A DNA stretch of 64,000 nt, from positions 62,001 through 126,000 of the forward strand of contig NZ_RCVZ01000008.1 in NCBI RefSeq assembly GCF_003668575.1, in the 5' to 3' direction. The notes beneath the pieces were generated by a model that was not told the origin of the DNA, ran no database searches, and saw only the letters and a list, made by a program, of their open reading frames with translations. Of this stretch, positions 28,042-36,107 are shown piece by piece. The translations under genes and the position numbers were made by a program. This stretch comes from Falsibacillus albus. GTDB lineage: Bacteria; Bacillota; Bacilli; Bacillales; DSM-25281. Position 1 is the stretch's first letter. Each line of letters opens with the position of its first letter.

Positions 28042-30064
28042 CTATGGCACCTCTAACTTCTTTTCGGTAATCCTTCACATCATTTAACGCATGTAGAGCC
28101 TGATTCAAACGAAATACTTCACGATCTACATTGGTCGTCTTTCGCAGGGAATGTTCAATTCTTACTTGAACGTAGTCCATCATCTCATTAAATTTGTCTG
28201 TGTATGCCCGGAAGTGGTTATCCCGGATGGTGGTAATGAGTTGACTGGCGACATGCTCGTCAGCAAAGCTTTGCTTGCTCATTTGATTTAATATGTTCAC
28301 GGAAAGGATAGCCAACGATATTCCTCCAAGTATCCCCACAGCAATAGAAGCAGAAGCCTTTGTAACCCCTATCCCTAGAGTGTTTAAGATATCCGGGATT
28401 GTATCAATCTGGCCATCGATTACCGCATCCAACCCCAGGACGGCAACGGTCCCTCTGATGATGTTTTGAGGAGCAGGCTTGATGGAAGAGAGCTTCTTCT
28501 GTAATTCTGCTTCTTCTTGTTCAGGTAATTGAGAAGCATTGGTCAGTTCATGGTCCACTAAAGACCATTTCATACTCTCCAGAATCAGAACAGGTATTAG
28601 TGAAAACACTTGTGTCATTTCTTCTTTTGCCGTTATCTCATAGGAAGATTCGCTGCTGAACAACGCATTTAAATTTTGAATATGGACTGGATCCAATTCA
28701 TATTCAGAGGCTGTCTCACCATTAGGGAGGGAGTTTATCTTTCCATTACGATTAAACAAGGTCATCTCAAGCTTTAGTCTCTCATTAATCTTTTGGGCCG
28801 TTTGGATCGTCACATGATCTTTAGACCACGTCTCTTTAATCAGCTGTTCAAATTCGTATCGGTGCTTATACGGATTCCCAAGATTGGTGAAGAATCTTTT
28901 CACCCGATCATTGAAATCTCTTTCACTAATAGAAGAGGAGATGAGAGATACAGCATTGCTTGCATGCGTGTTTAATACCTCCTTGATTAATTTTTCAAAT
29001 TGCTGGGTAACTTCCTTTCGTTTAGCTTGAAAACCATCCAAGTATTCCTTATGTAAGCTTGGTATTATATCCTGATCTCTGGTTATCCTTACTTTCCTGG
29101 ATTGAATGTCAACTTCTTCTTCAATACTATCCAGTGTGATCTTCAAGTCTTTCAACTGTTTGTCTAGGTGTTCGAGCTGGTTCATTCTAAAGACTTTGGG
29201 AATGGAATTTGATGCCTCTATCCCTGTTACAAGGTCGTTTATCCATTCATTTCCGAAGGTCGACACTTTTCCAGTCTTGATCACGCGGTAATCTTGAGTG
29301 GCAGGAATTCGAAAATCCGACATTATCGATTGTCTTAGCTGCTCATTCCCATCCTTACTTTTATCCGAATAAGAAAGGGCGATAATCGGTTTTGCTTCTT
29401 TAAAATCGATGAGCATCTCTTGGAGGAAGTCCTTATTTTCTTTATTAGCAGCTGCTGTTTCATTAAGAACAAATACAAAGGTAGAGGACATCTTTAAAGA
29501 ATGGCGCATAAACTCCTGCCAAGTCTCCGTCTCTTTGTCCCCTTCAAACCCGGGAAGGACAGCAATGGACTTGTATTCATTTCTAAAATACTTATAGGGT
29601 ACGTGAAGTTCAAGCCACACATCGCTCAAGCCCGGGTGAAAAGCTTTGTGATGGAATTCTTCTACGGTAATCTGACGGTCCTGAATCCCAAGTTCATTTG
29701 TTCCATCTTCTTTCTTTAATTCACGGACGAAACAAGTGAAGTCCTGCCAATCTGCTTTTTCCGTGATTAGAATGGGGATCTTTTCTCCCCGGCCAGGATT
29801 CTCTGGAAGGTATGCATCTGGAATATCATACATTCTTTTGACGATGGTGGATTTCCCAACTCCCTGCAGCCCTGTCATACTAATGATTTGTCTATTAAAA
29901 AATGATTCAGCCAATATCATCTTTTTGTAAAAGTTCTTCATGGGCTCTTCTAGCTCCACATCTTTATCCAATGTTTTAATAGAAGAATAAAGATTTTTCA
30001 GCTTCCGGTTCAATTCATTGATCATTAATTCTGGTGTCATGGGCAATTCTTTTAATGCAGTCAT
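28016..30064 (-). CDS. Dynamin-like GTPase with putative membrane hairpin, operon A first gene
   Basis: A 682-aa P-loop GTPase: G1 SMTGLQGVGKSTIVKR (GLQGVGKS, residues 65-72). The expected DTPG (G3) is replaced by SIAVLPGFEGDKET, and the usual N/TKxD (G4) is not clear (IIALSYSDKSKDG), so nucleotide handling may differ from its partners. The C-terminal half is helical. About residues 540-605 contain hydrophobic stretches (GTVAVLGLDAVI; ASASIAVGILGGISLAILSVNIL) resembling the membrane paddle of bacterial dynamin-like proteins. It is first in the minus operon, with AAAGGAGATAC before its ATG. A role in membrane remodelling or anti-phage response is inferred from family precedents only. Confidence 0.68.
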   Translation of the reverse strand: MTALKELPMTPELMINELNRKLKNLYSSIKTLDKDVELEEPMKNFYKKMILAESFFNRQIISMTGLQGVGKSTIVKRMYDIPDAYLPENPGRGEKIPILITEKADWQDFTCFVRELKKEDGTNELGIQDRQITVEEFHHKAFHPGLSDVWLELHVPYKYFRNEYKSIAVLPGFEGDKETETWQEFMRHSLKMSSTFVFVLNETAAANKENKDFLQEMLIDFKEAKPIIALSYSDKSKDGNEQLRQSIMSDFRIPATQDYRVIKTGKVSTFGNEWINDLVTGIEASNSIPKVFRMNQLEHLDKQLKDLKITLDSIEEEVDIQSRKVRITRDQDIIPSLHKEYLDGFQAKRKEVTQQFEKLIKEVLNTHASNAVSLISSSISERDFNDRVKRFFTNLGNPYKHRYEFEQLIKETWSKDHVTIQTAQKINERLKLEMTLFNRNGKINSLPNGETASEYELDPVHIQNLNALFSSESSYEITAKEEMTQVFSLIPVLILESMKWSLVDHELTNASQLPEQEEAELQKKLSSIKPAPQNIIRGTVAVLGLDAVIDGQIDTIPDILNTLGIGVTKASASIAVGILGGISLAILSVNILNQMSKQSFADEHVASQLITTIRDNHFRAYTDKFNEMMDYVQVRIEHSLRKTTNVDREVFRLNQALHALNDVKDYRKEVRGAIDDYLDYLV

Positions 30065-30395
30065 ATGTATCTCCTTTTATTGGCTATTACTTTTTTTAGA
30101 GTTTTTTACAATAAATATATAATTAAACAAATTATAACATCCATGCGTCTGTTTTTGTCATATTGGGTCGGGATTTGTAGGTGTGAAAGAAGCTTAAGGG
30201 TTCCAGAGGAAAGTTGAATGGTAAAAAGGGTGACGATAAAAAGGTGACAGGCACCATCCATTTTCTGGATGGTGCCTGTCACCTTTTTACAAAAACATAT
30301 TTTTACATATTTTGCACTTTTTGCGGATTTTTCGCCTTGGATATGATACTTTTGTATCAAAACACTTAATTAGTTCTTTGGAGGGTGTAAGTCTA
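30065..30395. promoter_or_regulatory. Divergent promoter region between GTPase operons A and B
   Basis: 331 bp without a gene. Toward operon A (minus strand) there is a TATAAT box at 30136-30131, with ATGACA at 30161-30156 but a long 19-bp spacer. Toward operon B there is a TATGAT box at 30342-30347, with a short palindrome TGATAC-TTTT-GTATCA at 30344-30359 overlapping it, which could bind a repressor. The middle carries a perfect 23-bp-arm palindromic repeat (30238-30288). The operon B ribosome site GGAGGG is at 30380-30385. Confidence 0.5.
30238..30288. repeat. REP-like palindromic repeat, complete copy 1
   Basis: Perfect 23-bp inverted arms (30238-30260 and 30266-30288) around the 5-nt loop TTTTC. 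The arm core is GGTGACAGGCACCATCCA. The same unit occurs complete at 53497-53545 and as one arm at about 62105-62134. A decayed extra half-motif (AAAAAGGGTGACG) lies just upstream at about 30224. Confidence 0.9.
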
Positions 30396-31361
30396 TTGGC
30401 ACAGGTATTGGATTCAGAAAAAGAGGTTGTACAAAATTATTCTGATATTGATGAAATGGAAGAGAACCTATTTATCGAATTTCAGAATATCGTTCATCAA
30501 TTGAGTCATGAAATTACTGACAACGTCATGGCGAAGGTCGTATCAACACCATTGGACGAAATTTATAAAAAATATGAATCGCACTTCCCGAAGCTGGAGG
30601 TTTCAACAAATAAGATTCATGAGGTCTCGGAGCAGCTGCAAGAAACTAAAAAAGACTTATATGACAATATTTCTAACATCATTTCTGAAGTGAGCAACAA
30701 GGCAATAAGAGAAACAGTGTTTACGAGATTAGAAACAATAAAAGAAGGATATGAAAATCAGCTCCCCCTGATTGATAAAAATTCAACCAAACTAAGTGGT
30801 TTAATCAGTGAAATTGAAAATGTTAAAAATGACCTATATAAAAGTACCAACTCCATCATCAGTGAAGTGAGCAGTGAAGTATTAAAACAAGATGTGCTGT
30901 TGAAATTCGACGAACTCTTTAAACAACATGAAATTCAATTACCTAAAATCAAGGAAACATCTAATCAAATTGATGAATTGCTCATTAAGATCGAAGAAGC
31001 AAGGAAGCATTTATATACCAATATCACCAACGTTTATAACATGATGTCCAATCGCATGATCGACACGGTTAACGAAAAATTGAATACGATTTACGTGAGC
31101 TATAGCACGAAGGTTGAAGAAATTGAACGAGAGAACAAGATTTTGAAGACTACCATTGATGACCTGAATACTACGAAGGAAGAACTGAATGTGACTATTA
31201 ATACCCTAAACGATGACATAAGGGATTTGAGACAAGAGGTAAGATCATTAAAAGGACAATCGAACAGTACCAAAACAATTATTGAAGAGAAATTTGATCA
31301 TTTCAAGAAGGTATTGATTGGTGTCGGAGTGGTGGTTGTCGCGATATCCTTGTTTTTTTAA
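30396..31361 (+). CDS. Tail-anchored coiled-coil protein with four internal repeats, operon B
   Basis: About 321 aa. The body is made of four tandem helical repeats of about 58-63 residues. Repeats 2 and 3 are the clearest, each starting IISEVS, with LP.I in the middle and DLYKSTNS or HLYTNITN at the end. Repeat 1 starts IVHQLS and ends DLYDNISN; repeat 4 starts VYNMMS and is more diverged. A coiled coil follows (about residues 245-295), then a C-terminal hydrophobic anchor VLIGVGVVVVAISLFF. TTG 30396 is chosen because GGAGGG lies 10 nt upstream; the frame also extends upstream to 30312 without a ribosome site. Family unrecognised. It mirrors the tail-anchored protein of operon A. Confidence 0.72.
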   Translation: MAQVLDSEKEVVQNYSDIDEMEENLFIEFQNIVHQLSHEITDNVMAKVVSTPLDEIYKKYESHFPKLEVSTNKIHEVSEQLQETKKDLYDNISNIISEVSNKAIRETVFTRLETIKEGYENQLPLIDKNSTKLSGLISEIENVKNDLYKSTNSIISEVSSEVLKQDVLLKFDELFKQHEIQLPKIKETSNQIDELLIKIEEARKHLYTNITNVYNMMSNRMIDTVNEKLNTIYVSYSTKVEEIERENKILKTTIDDLNTTKEELNVTINTLNDDIRDLRQEVRSLKGQSNSTKTIIEEKFDHFKKVLIGVGVVVVAISLFF

Positions 31362-31388
31362 TCCTATTTTACAAATGGAAAGGGGGGA

Positions 31389-33392
31389 ATGGACGTGTTT
31401 AAGGATTCCGCTGCCAAATCTATCAAGACTGTTATAGCCAATAAGAACAGGCAAGTCATGAAAAATAGAATGAGAAACCATTTTCAACGTCTGCAAAGTG
31501 ACATCAATCAAATATTAGATGACATTAACTTTGAAACAGGGAATGAAAATGCAAAGCTTGTACATCCGATCATTGATGAATTAAAGGCGTTAAACTTTAA
31601 AATGATTCAATTAACGGAAGGTCTTGATAAAACCTTTGAATTGTTTGTTGTAGGAATGGGGAATTACGGAAAATCCACTTTAATCAACGCTTTACTCGAA
31701 CAGGAAGTAGCGGATATGGATGTAAGGCCAAAAACCTGGAAAGTGGATGTGTATGACGCGACGCTCTCTGATGATACGTGCTTGATCGTTTATCGCGATG
31801 GCGGATCGGAGCATAGGTCCCTTGAGGAGACGAAAATCTTCCTTGAAGAAGAAGAGAATAAGACGAAACGCAGTAGACAATTAGTGAAATCAGAATTGAA
31901 AAAGGTTTTGTCGGAATTGAAGACGAAAGAAGCGGTAAAGGAAACGGAAGAATATCTAAAGAAAGAGTTTTTATATCAATCAGATGTGGTGGAAGTAAGG
32001 TGGCCGATCAACCCCACTTATTTATCCAAAAGGTTTATGGTGGTCGATACTCCTGGTCTGGTCCAGGAAAATCTATCTGGAGATACGATTGTCAGTGTCC
32101 AAAAATATTATCATCAAGCTGACGGCGTGATCTGGATATTGGATGCAACGAAATTAGCGTCCAAAAAGTCCAAAGATATGGTTAACGAATTAGAGAAGTC
32201 TTTGAGCAAGATCGGTGGAAAAACAGACAATATCATAGCTGTTTTGAACCGGATCGATTTAGTTCGAAAAAATGGCGGTGAAGAAGCGGAACAAAAGGTA
32301 CTCGACGAGGCGAATAAACATTTCGGCAAGTACTTTGAAAATTTTATATGCATTTCAGCCAAACAGGCTTTTAACGGGATCATGAAACGGGACAAGCAGC
32401 AAAGAAGTGAAAGCGGGATCGATTCATTAATCAATGCGGTTGATGCCAACTTCTACGAAAATGCCCAGAAGGTGCAATTACAGAGTCGAGAACTGAGTTA
32501 TAAACAAATTATCCGTGAGGTTACAGAGGATTCTTACATAATAAAAGCTTACATGCAGAGATTGAGAAAAGAACAAGAAGAGTACATAGAAAGAAAAGAA
32601 TCCATTATCAATAGGTTCAATAGGATCGGCCAAAATTACAAATCGGAATTCGAAAATATTACATCTTCATTTCTTGATAGTGTCGAAATTCGAGTGAACA
32701 ATCATGCGCAAGTTTTATTTGATTTTGAAACAGATCGAGAGAGAGAGGAGTATATAAAAGATTATCTATTTTGTCTTGATGAATTCCAGACAAAGTTGGA
32801 AAAGTTCCATAAATTTTGGCTGGAGGAGATCGTAACCTCGATGAACCAACTAGCAGCAGAGACTGTCTTTACGGAATATAAACATATAGATCCCGAGGCC
32901 ATTAATAAAATGTTTAAAGAAATAAACATGATGTCAAAAAATAATATTTCATACAGTCTCGACTCAGCAGATATTCAAACGGAAAATCTAAGTTTGGCTT
33001 CCGGGGCAGGGATTGCGGCCATCGGCGGCTTGATTTTTGGACCGTTTGGATTACTGTTGGCTGGTATAACAAGTTTCTTGGGGGTTAATAAAGGAATTGC
33101 GAAATTATTTAAAAGCGGCAATTTAAAAAGGAAATTAAATGAGACTATACAACGTCATGTGAAGGATATCAAAAAATCAATTCTTGATGATCTGGAATGC
33201 AAAAATAAAGAAGCTAAAGGAAACGTATTAAATGAGTTCATCCAGTCTTTCCAGATGCTTCACGGTCCTTATGAGTCAAGTTTGAAAATAGAAAAGTCTC
33301 TTAATGATCTTTATAAAGCCGTTGAAAGACCCATTATTTATCCAGACATTAAGTCGTTGATCGTTTACGAGAATAAGAAAATATTAGCATAA
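31389..33392 (+). CDS. Dynamin-family GTPase, operon B
   Basis: A 667-aa dynamin-N-type GTPase. Residues 1-80 are helical; G1 is FVVGMGNYGKSTLINALL (GMGNYGKS, residues 89-96); G3 is FMVVDTPGLVQ; G4 is AVLNRIDLV. An insertion of about 60 charged residues lies between switch I and G3. The C-terminal half is helical, with a glycine-rich hydrophobic hairpin around residues 535-575 (GAGIAAIGGLIFGPFGLLLAGITSFLG) that could insert in membrane like a paddle. It is 27 bp after the coiled-coil gene and 13 bp before the next GTPase, so the three genes form one operon. It likely assembles with its neighbour on membranes. Confidence 0.82.
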   Translation: MDVFKDSAAKSIKTVIANKNRQVMKNRMRNHFQRLQSDINQILDDINFETGNENAKLVHPIIDELKALNFKMIQLTEGLDKTFELFVVGMGNYGKSTLINALLEQEVADMDVRPKTWKVDVYDATLSDDTCLIVYRDGGSEHRSLEETKIFLEEEENKTKRSRQLVKSELKKVLSELKTKEAVKETEEYLKKEFLYQSDVVEVRWPINPTYLSKRFMVVDTPGLVQENLSGDTIVSVQKYYHQADGVIWILDATKLASKKSKDMVNELEKSLSKIGGKTDNIIAVLNRIDLVRKNGGEEAEQKVLDEANKHFGKYFENFICISAKQAFNGIMKRDKQQRSESGIDSLINAVDANFYENAQKVQLQSRELSYKQIIREVTEDSYIIKAYMQRLRKEQEEYIERKESIINRFNRIGQNYKSEFENITSSFLDSVEIRVNNHAQVLFDFETDREREEYIKDYLFCLDEFQTKLEKFHKFWLEEIVTSMNQLAAETVFTEYKHIDPEAINKMFKEINMMSKNNISYSLDSADIQTENLSLASGAGIAAIGGLIFGPFGLLLAGITSFLGVNKGIAKLFKSGNLKRKLNETIQRHVKDIKKSILDDLECKNKEAKGNVLNEFIQSFQMLHGPYESSLKIEKSLNDLYKAVERPIIYPDIKSLIVYENKKILA

Positions 33393-33405
33393 TGAGGTGG
33401 ATTAA

Positions 33406-35202
33406 ATGAGCGATTTTCAGAAGTTATTAAAGGCAAAAGTATCAATGGATCATTCCCCATTAAAAAAGTTACAAAAAAGTGCGGTAGCTGCTCCAGTGAT
33501 TATTGATCACAAATTGTTTAACGATGAGTCCAGAAAAATGGATAAGTTAATCGAGAACATGGATTCATCGCTAAAAGTCGTCATTATGGGGGAAGTAAAA
33601 GCCGGTAAATCAACGTTATTAAACTCGTTTGCCGGCAGAAACATTTCTCCGATGGATATTTCTGAGGCGACAGGTTCCATCATTGAAATCAAGTATCACC
33701 CCGAGCCATATGGAAAAATCATCTTAAGGGATTCAATCATAGAAGATAAACCGGACAAAATATTTGATGAGCTGCAAAACAATAATAACAACCAGGAGTT
33801 TTTCAAAACATGTGAAGGCATTGAATTTGGTTTTCCGATTTCGAACCTGAAAGATTTCACATTGGTAGATACTCCCGGATTGGAAACCATCACAGAGGAT
33901 AATTCCAATCGTACAAAAGAATACATAGCTAAAACCGATGTTGTGATTTGGGTCTTTAATGGTCATCATCTAGGTCAGGCGGATGTCGAAGAGGCATTGA
34001 TCGAAGTGAATCGTTTCGGCAAACCGATCATTGCGGTCATAAATCGGATCGATGAAATCGATGAGGATCCGGAGGTCTTGATTGATTATTTAGATGATGA
34101 AATCGGGATGTTTGTGGAAGAGATTATAGCCGTTTCTGCTTTCAAAGCAAACAATGCGGTCCTGTCAGGCGACGACAGTTTATTAACTGAATCCGGCTTC
34201 CAATCATTGCTTGAATATATAGGCGATAATATAAGTTCTAATTCGGAACAAGTAAAAAAAGATGTCGTCATCAACTCGGCGCAGGTCTTATTGAATCGTG
34301 ATCTTCTCATTCATGAAGAATATATCAAAACGATTGAATTTTTACAGGCGCAAATGGAAGAAATAAAAAATAAAGTGAAAATGTCCAGCTCCAGAATTCA
34401 TGATAATGTACTATACCAGTTTGAAAATTGGTACCAAAATGAATTTCTATCAGATGAAGCGGAAGAGCTGAAAAATATAATAAAACAATCCGGTTATTTC
34501 CAATTAAAGAATGATAAGAAAGAAGTAGAGTGTAAGCTTCAATCCATTTTCTCTGAAGAAAATATAAATAACAAATTAAGTGAGAGAATTAAGGATATGG
34601 ATAAAACCTATATCAATGAATGGAAAGTAGCCGTCGATAAGATAAAACGGGAAATCCAAGTCGAAATAAATGATTTCAAAATTGAAGCTGAAAAAGAACT
34701 GGAATTAAAACTTAAACACAACAATAAGTTAAATGATGGAGATTCGGACTTTCTAAGCGGGGCATCGAAGGGAGCTTTGTTAGGGGGAGCAACGGGTGCA
34801 GCATCGGCGTTTTATGCTGCCGCATTGGGTCCGGCAGCGGCAACGGTAACAGCCGGGATGGCGCTCTCTGCCTTTATGCCGCCGATGTTACTAATCGGTG
34901 GAACAATCGGAGTCGTCTCAGCAGCATTGAAGTTTAAATCCGAAAAAAGCATGGCGGAAAAAAATATTGATGACATTTTCAAAAATGCAAAACAACAATT
35001 TAAAAAAGAGTTGTTCAATTCGATAAGTGAGAAATATGTGAAGCAAGATGAACAAATTTTAGAAAAAATCGATGCTTTGCTGATTAACTCTTTTGCCAAT
35101 GGTGTCAGCACGGCTCAAATAGTATTCTTGAAGATGAAATTGGAAAAATATCTTTTTGAAGTAAAAAAGCATATCGAAGAGCTTAAATTGATTGAAGTAT
35201 AA
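33406..35202 (+). CDS. Dynamin-family GTPase, operon B last gene
   Basis: A 598-aa dynamin-N-type GTPase with intact G motifs: G1 VIMGEVKAGKSTLLNSF (GEVKAGKS, residues 62-69), G3 TLVDTPGLET, G4 AVINRIDEI. The switch I threonine is probably in SEATGSIIEI. Residues about 300-440 are helical. Residues about 445-510 form a long Gly/Ala-rich hydrophobic region (GALLGGATGAASAFYAAALGP and beyond), a probable membrane-inserting hairpin. GAGGTGG precedes ATG 33406. A terminator follows. It is the most canonical of the four GTPases in this locus. Confidence 0.85.
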   Translation: MSDFQKLLKAKVSMDHSPLKKLQKSAVAAPVIIDHKLFNDESRKMDKLIENMDSSLKVVIMGEVKAGKSTLLNSFAGRNISPMDISEATGSIIEIKYHPEPYGKIILRDSIIEDKPDKIFDELQNNNNNQEFFKTCEGIEFGFPISNLKDFTLVDTPGLETITEDNSNRTKEYIAKTDVVIWVFNGHHLGQADVEEALIEVNRFGKPIIAVINRIDEIDEDPEVLIDYLDDEIGMFVEEIIAVSAFKANNAVLSGDDSLLTESGFQSLLEYIGDNISSNSEQVKKDVVINSAQVLLNRDLLIHEEYIKTIEFLQAQMEEIKNKVKMSSSRIHDNVLYQFENWYQNEFLSDEAEELKNIIKQSGYFQLKNDKKEVECKLQSIFSEENINNKLSERIKDMDKTYINEWKVAVDKIKREIQVEINDFKIEAEKELELKLKHNNKLNDGDSDFLSGASKGALLGGATGAASAFYAAALGPAAATVTAGMALSAFMPPMLLIGGTIGVVSAALKFKSEKSMAEKNIDDIFKNAKQQFKKELFNSISEKYVKQDEQILEKIDALLINSFANGVSTAQIVFLKMKLEKYLFEVKKHIEELKLIEV

Positions 35203-35240
35203 AGGATTTCTATACAATACTTTGATGACTTATGCAGCGT

Positions 35241-35271
35241 GCTCATCACCAAAACGGTGGTGGGCTTTTTT
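35241..35271 (+). terminator. Terminator of GTPase operon B
   Basis: GCTCATCACC (35241-35250) pairs with GGTGGTGGGC (35256-35265) using two G-T pairs, followed by TTTTTTAT. Confidence 0.78.
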
Positions 35272-35457
35272 ATTTGCTCAACTTCAAATAGATGAGTTAA
35301 CTGGAGGGGCTATTGGACAACATCATAAAGGAATTAAAATTTAAATATTCTTTTAATTCAAAAAGTTTTGTGATATTATTTTAATTAATTACAGTATCAC
35401 TTAACTTTATTACAGGTATATGAAAATTAATGCTGTAAGAATGTAAAGGAGTTCAGT

Positions 35458-36000
35458 ATGGATGAAATTTATGGAATGATAAAAGATTTACGGTTAAAGA
35501 ATGGACTTACGTTGAAACAACTAAGCGAGAAGACAGAGCTGTCTGTTAGTTTTCTTTCTCAAGTAGAAAGAGGGACTTCATCGCTGGCAATCACTTCATT
35601 GAAGAAAATTGCGGATGCCTTGGGTGTAAAAATCACCGAGTTTTTTGAAAGTGAAAGCAATCCAAATTACATGGTAAAGGCAAGTGAGCATAAGCCGTTT
35701 AAGATAGAACGGTCAGAGTTTACCTATACACGATTGAGCGGAGATTTTATGTCGAGGAGCATCGAGCCGCTGCTTGTCACGCTTTCACCAAATCAAAAAC
35801 AGACTCAAGATTATAGCCATCCAGGGGAAGAGTTTTATTATGTACTGAAAGGTGGGGCTGTCTTTAACATCGATGGAACGGATTATTTTATGAGGCAGGG
35901 GGATTCCATTCATTTTCCGTCCAGCTGCCAGCATAATATTGAAAACCCATTCGCTGAAGAAACAGTTTTATTGTGTGTGCTAACGCCAGTCATTTTTTGA
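35458..36000 (+). CDS. XRE-family regulator with C-terminal cupin sensor
   Basis: 180 aa. Residues about 8-62 form an HTH_3 domain (LRLKNGLTLKQLSEKTELSVSFLSQVERGTSS). Residues about 105-178 form a cupin (HPGEEFYYVLKGGAVFNIDGTDYFMRQGDSIHFPS, HNIENP). Proteins of this layout (PuuR/SutR-like) control amine, amino-acid or ureide catabolism by sensing a metabolite in the cupin. It lies 107 bp upstream of the hydantoinase-type operon, on the same strand, and is its most likely local regulator. Confidence 0.88.
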   Translation: MDEIYGMIKDLRLKNGLTLKQLSEKTELSVSFLSQVERGTSSLAITSLKKIADALGVKITEFFESESNPNYMVKASEHKPFKIERSEFTYTRLSGDFMSRSIEPLLVTLSPNQKQTQDYSHPGEEFYYVLKGGAVFNIDGTDYFMRQGDSIHFPSSCQHNIENPFAEETVLLCVLTPVIF

Positions 36001-36107
36001 TTGGGTGTAATAAACAAAGGCTCTTTTCTCAAACTTTGTTGTTTTAACAACTAAAATACAATCTGTATGAAAACAGCCTAAACAAAAGAGTTGAAAGGTG
36101 GATGAGA

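Noticed and set aside
30238..30288. Perfect palindrome as a dedicated operator of the GTPase operons
   Set aside because: The same sequence recurs at 53497 and 62105 next to unrelated genes, so it is a dispersed repeat.
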